Notes: generated by a model not told the origin, from the sequence alone. DNA of 64,000 nt from Bacteroidota bacterium (GCA_963169345.1 CAUJCT010000034.1:1-64000), one strand, 5' to 3'; shown: positions 1 to 8,926, counted from the first letter of the stretch. Translations and numbers: made by a program.

Positions 1-153
1 TTGGATGTAAAGATTAATAAAGGTATATGTTTAGATGTGTTAAATGGGGTTTTGAATTATTTTAATCCAGAATACCCTGCTAGGGTGTTGGAAATTAAAA
101 AAAATCCAATCCTGCGAATTCCGTTAAAAAAGTATTTTACCCTATTCACATAA
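1..153 (+). CDS. C-terminal end of an unknown protein (cut by window edge)
   Basis: An open frame enters from the left edge in frame 1 and ends with TAA at 151-153, giving about 50 residues with no internal stop. The visible part ends in a basic and aromatic stretch (PLKKYFTLFT). I recognise no domain in it. It is convergent with ricT on the other strand, and the roughly 220 bases between the two stops hold nothing I can name. It may be the tail of a real gene lying outside the window, but 50 codons in AT-rich DNA can also be open by chance. Confidence 0.35.
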   Translation: MDVKINKGICLDVLNGVLNYFNPEYPARVLEIKKNPILRIPLKKYFTLFT

Positions 154-373
154 AAATAGGCGTGTTTTAATAAAGTACGCTTGGAAAATTGATTTAAAAT
201 GAAGAAGAGTTTTTTATTGGACAAATAACTCTTAACAGATAAACTTCTGTCCTCTAAAAATACAGTTGATTGAAATAACCCACTGCACTAAAAGTTTACT
301 TCGAAAGCCAACTTAGTACCTGTATTAATCAATACAATTAAGTACGTAATATTAAAAAATCAAGTCGACTGGT

Positions 374-1801
374 TTAGTCTTCTTTTTTAACATCATTAGG
401 CCTGTTGTTTGGTCTATCACCCGGTCTGTTATTCGGCCTATTGTTGTTTGGACGTCTATCGTTTGGTCTGTCGTTTGGTCTGTTGTTCTGAGGCCTGTTG
501 TTGTTCTGAGGTTGATTGCCTCTGTTGCCCTGGTTGTCGTTGTTTCTATTTTGATTACCGGGACGGTTATTGCCCTGTTGTTCGTTGTTGCGAACTTGCC
601 CCTGATTTCTAGGTTGTCCTTGGTCATTACGTGGACCTTGTCCTTGAGGGCGAGCGGATGATTTATTTCCAGGCTTCTTTTTCTTCTTTTTGTTCTTGTT
701 ATCCAGACGGGTGATGTCATCACTGGCTAAATCACTGGCTGCAATAGGAATATCCAGATCTTCATCTCCTTTTGGCTTCATGTCCAAAATTTCTCCAACC
801 AATTCAGGGGCTTTTTGTCCCTTTTCATTCATCTCTATATACTCATTCACCGTATCCAAACTTATGCAAATCCAGGCATGTCTGTCTTCGTAGGCAAACC
901 AGGTAAGACGTTTCAAAATGTCTGTTTTTTGCATATAAGCTGCTCCGGCTTCCGTCTCAATTCTAACTACTTTGGCTTTTGGAAATTCTTCCAAAGCTTC
1001 CATATAAGTATCCAGTTCGTAGTTAAGGCAACATTTCAATTTACCGCACTGACCGGATAATTTGAGCATATTGATAGAGAGATTTTGGTAACGTGCAGCA
1101 GAGGTATTGACCAGTTTATAATCTGTTAACCAGGTACTGCAACACAATTCTCTTCCGCAAGAACCAATTCCACCTAAACGAGATGCTTCTTCTCTATATC
1201 CGATTTGACGCATTTCGATTCTCAGTTTGAACTCTTCAGCAAATTTTTTAATGAGCTCCCTGAAGTCAACACGCCCCTCAGCTGTATAAAAGAAAATAAC
1301 TTTTTTATTGTCACCCTGAATTTCGATGTCGCTGAGTTTCATTTCCAGCTTCATCATCAAGGCAATGGTACGAGCGCGTTCAAGCACTTTATCTTCTCTG
1401 TTCTTGGCCTCCTGATAGCGCTCCAGATCTTTTTCAGTTGCTTTTCTCTGAATATTTTTAATGTGTTCTGAGTCTTCTCTGATATTGCGTTTTTTAAGTT
1501 GCAAACGCACCAGTTCACCACTGATAGACACGTGTCCAATGTCGTAACCCATATCTGAGTCGAGCACCACTGCATCACCGGCAAAGAGTTCCAAACCATT
1601 TTTATTTCTGAAAAACTCCTTCCTGCTGCCTTTGAAACGAATTTCTACAATATCGAAAGGCTTATAATTATCTGGCATAGCTGTATCGCTCAGCCAGTTG
1701 TATACATTTAATTTATTGCAACCGCTTGTTCCGCAAGTGCCATTGCTTTTACAGCCATTTGGCGAGCAAGAACCAGTAGTTCCACAACTTCCACATCCCA
1801 T
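374..1801 (-). CDS. ricT: PSP1 domain protein, RicT/YaaT family
   Basis: 475 residues. The PSP1 C-terminal domain (roughly residues 120-290) carries the two family cysteine clusters, C215/C220/C221 (SCGRELCC) and C252/C257/C258 (QCGKLKCC). In Bacillus, RicT (YaaT) works with RicA and RicF in a complex that affects RNA processing and phosphorelay; the role in Bacteroidetes is not settled. The first 30 residues are an extra Cys/Gly-rich segment with seven cysteines, which may add a metal site. From about residue 365 the protein becomes a low-complexity tail: a poly-Lys block followed by about 100 residues rich in Asn, Arg, Pro, Gln and Gly, ending VKKED. It starts with ATG 19 bp after the holB stop, so the two are probably cotranscribed. 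Confidence 0.88.
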   Translation of the reverse strand: MGCGSCGTTGSCSPNGCKSNGTCGTSGCNKLNVYNWLSDTAMPDNYKPFDIVEIRFKGSRKEFFRNKNGLELFAGDAVVLDSDMGYDIGHVSISGELVRLQLKKRNIREDSEHIKNIQRKATEKDLERYQEAKNREDKVLERARTIALMMKLEMKLSDIEIQGDNKKVIFFYTAEGRVDFRELIKKFAEEFKLRIEMRQIGYREEASRLGGIGSCGRELCCSTWLTDYKLVNTSAARYQNLSINMLKLSGQCGKLKCCLNYELDTYMEALEEFPKAKVVRIETEAGAAYMQKTDILKRLTWFAYEDRHAWICISLDTVNEYIEMNEKGQKAPELVGEILDMKPKGDEDLDIPIAASDLASDDITRLDNKNKKKKKKPGNKSSARPQGQGPRNDQGQPRNQGQVRNNEQQGNNRPGNQNRNNDNQGNRGNQPQNNNRPQNNRPNDRPNDRRPNNNRPNNRPGDRPNNRPNDVKKED

Positions 1802-1820
1802 GATTTATCTATAATTTTTA

Positions 1821-2939
1821 TTAAACTTTCTGAACAGTTTTTGATTTCAGATTGTTTTTAAGTGTCAAAGATAGGTTAATTAAAATTAATTTTACACTGC
1901 CATTGCGGTCAATCTCGAAAATGGCTTTGTTAAAACCGTCGTATATTTCTTTTGCAGCATCCAATCCAATCAGATTAGAAAGCTTGCCGACAAACTCCAA
2001 TTCCTGAGCAGAAAGTTTAGAAGACAGGTCCTGATGCTTGAACAACATGGCTGAACGCAACATGTGTATTCCATAGGTGAACAACATCTTTAAGCTCTCT
2101 TTGCCCTTCTCTGTGTAGTTTTCGAGCTCATCCATAATTTTATAAATTTGCCCCAGATAGCAATCCAGCATCCAGGCACGAAATAATTCGAATTGAGGAT
2201 TTTCCAATTCATTGGCCAATTTAATCGCTTTGTTGAGATTGCCTTCCGACATTAAAGCGGCATTTCGAGCCAGATCTCCTCCAGCCAGTTGATTGTTTAA
2301 CAGGAATTGCTCTATCTCTTCTATTGGATAAGCAGGTATTTTGATAAATTGAGTCCTGGAAATAATCGTACTTAATATCAAATCCTGATTTTCTGTTACA
2401 AGGAAAAACAAAGTGTTTGCAGGTGGTTCTTCAATCAGTTTAAGCAAAACATTGCCCTCTTTTCCTAAAAATTCAGGCAGCCACATGATGAGGACTTTGT
2501 AATCACTTTCATATGGTTTTAATGCCAGTTTTCGAATGATATTTCTACATTCTTTGATGTTGATATTGGCCCTTTTGTTCTCCGAATCGATGCTTTGCAA
2601 CCAGTCTCCGAAAGACATGATAGGGTTGCTTAAAAATGCTTTTCTGAAATCCTGAATATAATCGTCGCAGGTTTCATTTGAACCAATGAAAGGAAAAGAC
2701 AAATGCAAATCAGGATGTATGAGCTGATTGTACTTAACGCACGATGAGCAGGTGCCACAACTGTCGTCATCGGTTTTATTTAAACAGGCAATGTATTGCG
2801 CATAAGCCATAGCAAGTGGTAATGCACTGCTGCCTTCGCTGCCAATAACCATTTGAGCATGAGGTATTCTGCCCGAATTGGCACTGTTAATAAGTGTTTT
2901 TTTAATGCTGCTATGTCCTAGTATATCCGCGAATTTCAC
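1821..2939 (-). CDS. holB: DNA polymerase III delta' subunit (clamp loader)
   Basis: 372 residues, AAA+ clamp-loader subunit of the replicative polymerase. The order is typical of delta': an N-terminal ILGHSSIKKTL segment, a degenerate P-loop (GSEGSSALPLA, without the GKT of ATP-binding gamma/tau) and a four-cysteine zinc module (C52, C61, C64, C67). Further on, VLLKLIEEPP and TIISRTQ are the conserved box VII/sensor 1 region, although the SRC arginine-finger motif here reads SRTQ. The start codon is GTG. A TAAATTTG -7 box lies 7 nt upstream, so the message would have almost no leader. ricT follows 19 bp downstream. Confidence 0.9.
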   Translation of the reverse strand: MKFADILGHSSIKKTLINSANSGRIPHAQMVIGSEGSSALPLAMAYAQYIACLNKTDDDSCGTCSSCVKYNQLIHPDLHLSFPFIGSNETCDDYIQDFRKAFLSNPIMSFGDWLQSIDSENKRANINIKECRNIIRKLALKPYESDYKVLIMWLPEFLGKEGNVLLKLIEEPPANTLFFLVTENQDLILSTIISRTQFIKIPAYPIEEIEQFLLNNQLAGGDLARNAALMSEGNLNKAIKLANELENPQFELFRAWMLDCYLGQIYKIMDELENYTEKGKESLKMLFTYGIHMLRSAMLFKHQDLSSKLSAQELEFVGKLSNLIGLDAAKEIYDGFNKAIFEIDRNGSVKLILINLSLTLKNNLKSKTVQKV

Positions 2940-2946
2940 CTTTTGG

Positions 2947-2954
2947 CAAATTTA
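2947..2954 (-). promoter_or_regulatory. -7 box upstream of holB
   Basis: Read on the minus strand this is TAAATTTG, a perfect match to the Bacteroidetes TAnnTTTG element. Seven bases separate it from the GTG start. No TTG -33 element lies at the expected distance, so the call rests on the -7 box and its position. Confidence 0.45.
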
Positions 2955-3138
2955 TTCTTTTTATTGTATGCTTTAATCATTGTGGGCAATTTTCCTTTTC
3001 AACTTTTTTGAATGTGAAATTATCCGTTCACATGCAACTTATGTAAGGATTATAATCTGTACACATCTCATGAAAATTTAAACAGATGATTAAAGTGTTA
3101 TTCAATCTACGACAGCTTATCTGAATGTGTTAAAACAA

Positions 3139-3169
3139 AAAAGACCGGACAATTAAGGCCCGGTCTTTT
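3139..3169 (-). terminator. Rho-independent terminator after the FKBP gene
   Basis: A perfect 10-bp stem (AAAAGACCGG with CCGGTCTTTT) closes an 11-nt loop. On the minus strand it runs into a T-rich tract, 19 bp past the FKBP stop codon. Confidence 0.85.
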
Positions 3170-3187
3170 AGTGACATTTTTAGTCAA

Positions 3188-3883
3188 TTATCTTTTAATA
3201 CTTTCAAGTCTCAGACGGAAAGTCAAAACTTCATAAGGCTCAATCATCATGGCACCTGATCTGTAGTCAGACATACCTTTTTCGCCATAACCCAGTTCAG
3301 CAGGGATAACGATATCGATTTCAGAACCTTCATCCATTAAGCCCAAACCTTCCATAAAACCTTTAACAAGAAGAGAAGAGTTCATAGGAACTTTCATTGG
3401 AGATTCGCCTTCATTGGAATCGAATAGGTTACCATTGGTTTTCTTACCGGTATAGAACACCATTGCAGTATCAGTAAGAGCAGCTTTTACGCCATTACCT
3501 TTTTTAACAAATTTGTACAACAAACCTGAAGGAGATACAGAGTAGCCTTCTTTTTTCTTAGCTGCGATGAAATCAGCGCCAGCTTTTTTATTCTTACCGT
3601 ATTTGTTTTCAGCAAGATAAGTGTTGATTACTCTATCAATAGCTTCTTTATCAAGAGCCAGACCGCTGTCACCGTTTACAATACTTTTCTCAACAGCTGC
3701 TTTAAAAACATCCCAGTTGATGTCTTTAATTTCGTTGGCTTTCAACATATGAGTACCAACAAAAGTACCGAAAGCATAAGAGAAGGAATCCTTAAGGGTT
3801 TTCATGGCCGGTTTGCCTTTTGACTTGTCGCCGCAAGATGCAAACACTAGAGCAGCCAGGGCAATGATGGATAATTTTTTCAT
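3188..3883 (-). CDS. FKBP-type peptidyl-prolyl isomerase lipoprotein
   Basis: 231 residues. It begins with a lipoprotein signal (hydrophobic segment then FASC, acylated Cys17), so it is probably anchored in the envelope. Residues about 28-110 look like the helical FKBP N-terminal dimerisation domain (DSFSYAFGTFVGTHM) and residues about 120-231 are the FKBP fold (VFYTGKKTNGNLFDSNEGESP, LVKGFMEGLGLMDEGSEIDI, PAELGYGEKGM). The layout matches the FkpA/Mip class, which assists folding of exported proteins. It is a single-gene unit with its own terminator; a palindromic repeat lies in the spacer upstream. The exact periplasmic clients cannot be told from sequence. Confidence 0.9.
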   Translation of the reverse strand: MKKLSIIALAALVFASCGDKSKGKPAMKTLKDSFSYAFGTFVGTHMLKANEIKDINWDVFKAAVEKSIVNGDSGLALDKEAIDRVINTYLAENKYGKNKKAGADFIAAKKKEGYSVSPSGLLYKFVKKGNGVKAALTDTAMVFYTGKKTNGNLFDSNEGESPMKVPMNSSLLVKGFMEGLGLMDEGSEIDIVIPAELGYGEKGMSDYRSGAMMIEPYEVLTFRLRLESIKR

Positions 3884-4282
3884 TTTTAAAATTGAAGCTG
3901 CGAAATTAGTTTATTTTTTGTGATTTTTTGAGACTATGTTTTTTTTAAGATTTTGGATTAGGAGGTTCCAGAAAAATGACGAAACAAGGCAATTACACAA
4001 ATAAATTCACTGTTACTTAGGACTGGTTTTAATTGACTCGATCTTAAAATACAGGTGGAATTATCGAATAGTAAAAAAAAGCGATTGAAGAATTAAATTG
4101 AGAATGTTTTTTGTGAAAGTTGATATTTGGCCAATGAAATAGTACTTTTTCACACTATTCAACCTGGAAGGTTGAATAAGTATACAATTTACATAATAGC
4201 CCAAAAGAAATTTTACTTCAAATCAGAGTCCTCTGGAAAGTTGTTTGCTGACGTAAAATATCAAGGGAAATGAAATTTTCAA
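3884..4282. other. 399-base spacer between engB and the FKBP gene
   Basis: No credible coding region. It contains one copy of the dispersed palindromic repeat (4105-4179) and must hold the FKBP promoter. A possible degraded -7 sequence, TAATTTCG on the minus strand, lies about 20 nt before the FKBP start. Confidence 0.6.
4105..4179 (+). repeat. REP-like palindromic repeat, copy A
   Basis: The copy has the family order: TTTTTTGTGAA, a variable segment, GAAATAGTACTTTTT, CACTATT, then the terminal palindrome TTCAACCTGGAAGGTTGAA (4158-4176). The same order recurs at 8611, 8852, 24209 (inverted), 24344 (inverted) and around the RAYT gene. Confidence 0.85.
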
Positions 4283-4888
4283 CTACGATTGATTGTGTGC
4301 CTTAACATCCTTTAGCACATTGGCTATAAAATCCAGTATCGGCTTTTTGCCCAGTTTTTCAGTGGCCGAAGTCACGAAAATCTGAGGTAATTCTTCCCAT
4401 GTTTCCAGCAGTTTGTTTTTATACAGTTCAACATTATTCTCAACTTCTTTTGGCTTCAACTTGTCGGTTTTGGTAAAAGCAATGCAGAATGGAACGCCTG
4501 TTACTCCAAGCCATTCCATAAATTCCAGGTCTATTTTCTGAGGTTCCAGACGGCTGTCTATCAGCACAAACACACAGATCATAGTTTCCCTGGTCAGCAG
4601 ATAATCCTGAATCATTTCGCCGAAAAGTTTCCTAGAATCTTTGGATACCTTGGCATAACCATAGCCCGGTAAATCTATAAGGTACCATTTGTTGTCGATT
4701 TCGAAGCGGACTATATGCTGGGTTTTGCCGGGTTTGGAGGAGGTTTTAGCTAAATCTTTATGATCGCACAACATATTGATGAGCGAGCTTTTGCCGACAT
4801 TACTTCTGCCTATGAAGGCAAACTCATATAACCTGTCGTTAGGCATGAGACTGACACTGGGGTATGAACCTTTGAACTCGGCTTTCAT
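4283..4888 (-). CDS. engB: Ribosome-biogenesis GTP-binding protein EngB/YsxC
   Basis: 201 residues, the usual size for this GTPase, which helps assemble the large ribosomal subunit. All G motifs are visible: P-loop GRSNVGKSS (27-35), G2 region SKPGKTQH, G3 DLPGYGYAK (72-80), G4 TKTD (139-142) and G5 SATEK. The ATG start leaves the typical short N-terminal strand before the P-loop. It is divergent from ubiE with about 70 bp between the starts. Confidence 0.95.
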   Translation of the reverse strand: MKAEFKGSYPSVSLMPNDRLYEFAFIGRSNVGKSSLINMLCDHKDLAKTSSKPGKTQHIVRFEIDNKWYLIDLPGYGYAKVSKDSRKLFGEMIQDYLLTRETMICVFVLIDSRLEPQKIDLEFMEWLGVTGVPFCIAFTKTDKLKPKEVENNVELYKNKLLETWEELPQIFVTSATEKLGKKPILDFIANVLKDVKAHNQS

Positions 4889-4916
4889 TTTATGCTGTTT
4901 AATAGGATGAATGGAT

Positions 4917-4924
4917 TATCTTTG
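4917..4924 (+). promoter_or_regulatory. -7 box for the ubiE-porT-tgt operon
   Basis: TATCTTTG matches TAnnTTTG and lies 33 nt before the ubiE TTG start, in the engB/ubiE divergent spacer. I see no clear TTTG -33 element. Confidence 0.45.
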
Positions 4925-4957
4925 CGGACAATTCTGCAAATTTAATCAAAATACGTT

Positions 4958-5686
4958 TTGGCCACTATAAAACCTATACAGACTTCTGATAAAAGTAAAA
5001 AACAACAAGTGGAAGAGATGTTTGACAGCATTTCCAAACGCTATGATTTTCTGAATCATTTTCTCTCACTTGGTATTGATAAACTTTGGAGAAGGAAAGC
5101 AGTAAATTATCTAAAGAAGGATAATCCGAATATGATTCTGGATGTGGCTACCGGTACGGCAGATCTGGCTATAGAGTGCCTTAAACTGAATCCGGACAAG
5201 GTAATTGGAGTCGATTTAAGTGAAGGTATGCTGAGTATGGGGCGCAAAAAACTGGCAGCTTCAGGGCAGGATGCTAAAATTGAATTAAGAAAAGGGGATA
5301 GCGAAAAGCTGTTGTTTGAAGATTCAACCTTTGATGCCTGCACTGTTGGATTTGGAGTTAGAAATTTTGAAGACCTGGATAAAGGTTTAGCCGAAATTTA
5401 CAGAGTCTTGAAACCAGGAGCCAAATTAGTGGTGCTGGAATTCAGCAAGCCGCGTACATTTCCGGTTAAACAATTGTATAACTTATATTTCAATACAATT
5501 TTGCCATTGTGGGGGCGTTATATCTCAAAGAGCAATTCAGCCTACTCTTATTTACCTGAATCGGTTAAACACTTCCCCGATGGACAGGATTTTCTGAATC
5601 ACCTTGAAAAAGTTGGTTTCAAACAAATGAAGATGCAGGCTTTAAGTTTTGGTATATGCAGCATTTACGTCGGAACAAAGTCATAG
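4958..5686 (+). CDS. ubiE: Demethylmenaquinone/ubiquinone methyltransferase
   Basis: 242 residues. Class I SAM methyltransferase acting on the C-methylation step of quinone synthesis; Bacteroidetes normally make menaquinone, so the MenG role is likely. Motifs: FDSISKRYDFLNHFLSLG, SAM loop ILDVATGTADLAIE (about 60-73), GFGVRNFEDL, VLKPGAKLVVLEFSKP and YLPESVKHFPDG. The start is TTG; an in-frame stop 15 nt upstream excludes a longer form, and the first internal Met (MFDSIS) would cut off conserved residues. The porT gene starts inside its 3' end (31-nt overlap). Confidence 0.93.
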   Translation: MATIKPIQTSDKSKKQQVEEMFDSISKRYDFLNHFLSLGIDKLWRRKAVNYLKKDNPNMILDVATGTADLAIECLKLNPDKVIGVDLSEGMLSMGRKKLAASGQDAKIELRKGDSEKLLFEDSTFDACTVGFGVRNFEDLDKGLAEIYRVLKPGAKLVVLEFSKPRTFPVKQLYNLYFNTILPLWGRYISKSNSAYSYLPESVKHFPDGQDFLNHLEKVGFKQMKMQALSFGICSIYVGTKS

Positions 5687-6354
5687 TTATATTGTTTATG
5701 TTTTATGCGTCCAATGTTTTGGCGCAGGGCTCAGAGCATCGTCCAAATGACGACTCCAGAAAATGGCACTTTGGAATTACAATTGCCCCTAATTTTGCAA
5801 AAGCGAAAGTTACTACTGCAGCAGATTTTTATCAGAGAGATTCAGTAAGAAGTATCTCTACACAAGGGTTTGCGGGTCTTAATTTCGGTGGAATTGCCGA
5901 TTACCGCATAGGTCGCTTTTTTACTGTCAGATACTTGCCTCAAATTGAATTTTCTCAAAGAAATTTTACTTTTAGTTTTGCCGATAGGGTGCAAACAGCT
6001 AAAACTGAAACTGTCTCCATCAATCAATGTCTGTTGCTCAAACACCATTCTGTCAGACATGGCAATCACCGTTTTTATGTGATAGGTGGATTTAGATATA
6101 CTCACGATTTCCAAAGCAATGAAAACACAGTGAGAAGTCCAAACCTGCCGATGGTGGCGTTTAAAGCCAATTCTTACTATTATGAGCTGGGTGTTGGTTA
6201 CGATCATTTTGGACTTTGGTCACTGATTTCAACAGAAATTAAAATGAGCAACAGTTTGGGTAATATGCTGAGCCCCGACCCATATATTTACGCAAGTTCT
6301 ATCAGCAGAATTCAAGCCCGTTTGTTTCAAATATCTTTTCACTTCCACAATTGA
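5656..6354 (+). CDS. porT: PorT-like type IX secretion protein
   Basis: 232 residues with a signal peptide ending around VLAQ and a beta-rich outer membrane body. Matches to the PorT/SprT type include WHFGITIAPNFAKAKV near the start, a central FGGIADYRIG..FTVRYLPQIEFSQR segment, and the terminal SRIQARLFQISFHF strand. PorT is a component of T9SS, which exports cargo with a C-terminal signal, and this window encodes two such cargo proteins. Position directly after ubiE is, as far as I recall, common in Bacteroidetes. The ATG lies inside ubiE and the stop overlaps the tgt TTG start (TTGA), so translation is probably coupled. Confidence 0.82.
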   Translation: MQHLRRNKVIVILFMFYASNVLAQGSEHRPNDDSRKWHFGITIAPNFAKAKVTTAADFYQRDSVRSISTQGFAGLNFGGIADYRIGRFFTVRYLPQIEFSQRNFTFSFADRVQTAKTETVSINQCLLLKHHSVRHGNHRFYVIGGFRYTHDFQSNENTVRSPNLPMVAFKANSYYYELGVGYDHFGLWSLISTEIKMSNSLGNMLSPDPYIYASSISRIQARLFQISFHFHN

Positions 6355-7469
6355 AATTCGATTTACAGCATAAAGATTCCGGTTCTAAAGCCCGAGCCGG
6401 AGAAATCAGCACCGACCACGGGATTATTCAAACGCCCATTTTTATGCCTGTTGGTACGGTTGGTACAGTTAAAGCTATTAACCAACAACAGTTAAAAACA
6501 GATATAAAGGCTCAGATTATATTGGGCAATACCTATCATTTATATCTGCGTCCTGGAACTGAAGTACTTCAGGAAGCAGGTGGTTTGCATCAATTTATTT
6601 CGTGGGACAAACCCATTTTGACTGATAGCGGTGGTTATCAGGTGTATTCTCTGGCTGAAAAACGCAAACTTACTGAAGAAGGCGCCAAATTTCAATCGCA
6701 TATTGATGGTAGCAGACATTTGTTTACTCCTGAAAATGTGATGGATATTCAAAGGCAGATTGGAGCTGATATCATTATGGCTTTCGATGAATGTCCACCT
6801 TATCCAAGTACCTATCAGTATGCTGAAAAAAGCATGCACATGACACACAGATGGCTGGAGAGATGTGTTAACCGATTCAATGAAACAACGGGATTATATG
6901 GTTATTCTCAGGCATTGTTTCCAATATTGCAAGGCAGTACGTTTAGAGATTTGCGTATTCAAAGTGCTGAATTTGTAGCTAAAATGGATTGCCCCGGAAA
7001 CGCCATTGGTGGTTTAAGTGTCGGAGAACCTCATGATATTATGTATGAATTGACTGAGTTGGTTTGCGGTATTTTGCCGGAAAACAAACCAAGATATTTA
7101 ATGGGTGTAGGTACTCCTGAAAATATATTGGAATGCATTGCTTTGGGTGTCGATATGTTTGATTGCGTTATGCCTACCAGAAATGCCCGCAATGGAATGC
7201 TGTTCACTAAAGAGGGTATCATTAATATTCGAAATAAAAAATGGGAGAAGGAATTTAGTCCTGTTGATGAGCTGCATTTGCCTCAATATTCGAAAGCCTA
7301 TTTACGACATTTGTTTATAGCTGGAGAAATGTTGGGACCTCAATTAGCAAGTTTGCATAATTTGAGTTTCTATTTGTGGCTGGTTGGTGAAGCCAGAAAG
7401 CATATACAGAATGATACTTTTTCGACCTGGAAACCTCAAATGGTACAGAAATTGAGAAACAGACTTTGA
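6351..7469 (+). CDS. tgt: Queuine tRNA-ribosyltransferase (tRNA-guanine transglycosylase)
   Basis: 372 residues. Exchanges guanine 34 for the queuine precursor in GUN-anticodon tRNAs. The catalytic aspartates are in place: D92 (TDSGGYQ) and nucleophile D271 (FDCVMPTRNARNG); GGLSVGEP and MGVGTPENI form the base pocket. The segment that carries the CxCxxC zinc ligands in the E. coli and Zymomonas enzymes is shortened here (VDELHLPQ, about 305-312) and has no cysteine. The start is TTG overlapping the porT stop; no nearby ATG gives a complete N-terminus (MKFDLQHKD is conserved). Confidence 0.95.
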   Translation: MKFDLQHKDSGSKARAGEISTDHGIIQTPIFMPVGTVGTVKAINQQQLKTDIKAQIILGNTYHLYLRPGTEVLQEAGGLHQFISWDKPILTDSGGYQVYSLAEKRKLTEEGAKFQSHIDGSRHLFTPENVMDIQRQIGADIIMAFDECPPYPSTYQYAEKSMHMTHRWLERCVNRFNETTGLYGYSQALFPILQGSTFRDLRIQSAEFVAKMDCPGNAIGGLSVGEPHDIMYELTELVCGILPENKPRYLMGVGTPENILECIALGVDMFDCVMPTRNARNGMLFTKEGIINIRNKKWEKEFSPVDELHLPQYSKAYLRHLFIAGEMLGPQLASLHNLSFYLWLVGEARKHIQNDTFSTWKPQMVQKLRNRL

Positions 7470-7472
7470 TTT

Positions 7473-8555
7473 ATGATAAAGAAGTTCGACTGGTACATCA
7501 TTCGCAGGTTTATAACCACTTTTGCTGTGACGCTGAGTCTCTTCATTATTATCATCATCATCTTTGACATTTCAGAAAAACTGGATGATTTTCTCAAGAA
7601 ACAAGCACCTTTAAAAGAGATAATATTCAATTATTACCTCAATTATGTGCCTTTTTTTCTCAATCTTTTCAGTCCGGTTTTCATTTTTATTTCAGTCATA
7701 TTTTTTACGTCTAAACTCGCTTCCAAAAGTGAAATTGTCGCAACACTGTCTTCAGGTGTCAGTTACAATCGTTTTTTAAGACCATATATTATAACTGCAT
7801 TTTTACTGGCGGTTTTGTCTTTTGCTCTCAATGGATTTGTAATTCCTCATTCTGAAAAAGTCAGACTGAAATTTGAAAATAAGTACATCAGAAACAACAG
7901 TGACAATTACATCAACAATGTACACAGCCAGATCCGTCCTAATACTTTTTTCTACATGGAGTACTTTGGATATGGAGACAGTACGGGCGGGGGAGTGCAT
8001 CTCGAAGTGTATGATAATCAAAAACTAAAAACGAAACTTTTTGCCAAGCGCATATCTTTCAACCACAAATTAAAGAAATGGCATTTAGAGGATTACCTCG
8101 CTCGAGAGTACAATGAAGATGGTTCACAGACCATCAGCAGGGGGCGCTATATGGATACTTTAATTCCTTTCAACCCGGTTGACTTTTTCAGACATACCGA
8201 AGATGTGCAGTCACTGGATTTGATTGAATTGAATAAGTTTATTGAAGAAGAGAAAATGAAAGGTGCCGGCAATTTGTATTTTTATATTACAGATAAGTAT
8301 CGCCGTTATTCTTTGCCCTTTTCCACTTTTATACTTACCATAATTGGCGTATGTGTATCGAGTAAAAAAAGCAGGGGAGGGGTCGGATTGAATTTAGGTA
8401 TTGGAATTTTTCTGAGCTTCATTTACCTTTTTGTTATTCAATATTTCAATACTTACGGAAATTCAGGTTTGATGCATCCAATGCTTGCTGTTTGGATTCC
8501 GAATTTTATTTTTGGCATCGTCGCATTTTATCTTTACAAGAAAGCTCAGAAGTAA
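7473..8555 (+). CDS. LptF/LptG (YjgP/YjgQ) family permease
   Basis: 360 residues. N-terminal IIRRFITTFAVTLSLF with a first membrane helix, two more helices by residue 125, a periplasmic beta-jellyroll middle (about 130-270) and three C-terminal helices. This is the layout of LptF/LptG, inner membrane subunits that lift lipopolysaccharide onto the Lpt bridge. LSSGVSYNRFLRP is the cytoplasmic coupling region that contacts the ATPase. It starts 3 nt after tgt and closes the ubiE-porT-tgt run. I cannot assign it to LptF or LptG by eye. Confidence 0.88.
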   Translation: MIKKFDWYIIRRFITTFAVTLSLFIIIIIIFDISEKLDDFLKKQAPLKEIIFNYYLNYVPFFLNLFSPVFIFISVIFFTSKLASKSEIVATLSSGVSYNRFLRPYIITAFLLAVLSFALNGFVIPHSEKVRLKFENKYIRNNSDNYINNVHSQIRPNTFFYMEYFGYGDSTGGGVHLEVYDNQKLKTKLFAKRISFNHKLKKWHLEDYLAREYNEDGSQTISRGRYMDTLIPFNPVDFFRHTEDVQSLDLIELNKFIEEEKMKGAGNLYFYITDKYRRYSLPFSTFILTIIGVCVSSKKSRGGVGLNLGIGIFLSFIYLFVIQYFNTYGNSGLMHPMLAVWIPNFIFGIVAFYLYKKAQK

Positions 8556-8610
8556 TTTAAGTCTGAGATTTAAGTCTTGAAAAATTACAGTAGGACATTG
8601 ATTTTATAAA

Positions 8611-8686
8611 AGTGTTTTGTGAATGGTCGTTTTTTGATGTTGAAATAGCACTTTTTTGCACTATTCAACCTTCCAGGTTGAATAAG
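8611..8686 (+). repeat. REP-like palindromic repeat, copy B
   Basis: Begins AGTGTTTTGTGAATGGTCG, then TTGAAATAGCAC-T6-GCACTATT and the palindrome TTCAACCTTCCAGGTTGAA (8664-8682). Nearly identical to copy C in the same spacer. Confidence 0.88.
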
Positions 8687-8851
8687 AAAACAACAAAGAC
8701 GAAGCGCAGGGAAGCCTTCCAGCAATAAAATTTAGTTCTTAAGACTTTGTTTGACAATTAAAATTCATTCCCCCAATTTTTAGTCTACTCAAGCTGGTAG
8801 GTTTTTTTAAATTTTAATGTAATTTTTTGTACTACTTACTTCGGTTTTAAG

Positions 8852-8926
8852 AAAGTGTTTTGTGAATGGTCGTTTTTAGGGGTTGAAATAGCACTTTTTT
8901 ACACTATTCAACCTGGAAGGTTGAAT
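8852..8926 (+). repeat. REP-like palindromic repeat, copy C
   Basis: AAAGTGTTTTGTGAATGGTC, then GGGGTTGAAATAGCAC-T6-ACACTATT and the palindrome TTCAACCTGGAAGGTTGAA (8907-8925). The centre reads GGA where copy B has TCC. Confidence 0.88.

Noticed and set aside
352-723. Open frame of 123 codons antisense-offset to ricT, Thr/Arg-rich
   Set aside because: It is the same strand as ricT in another frame over the repetitive Asn/Arg/Pro tail; its odd composition follows from the simple repeat.
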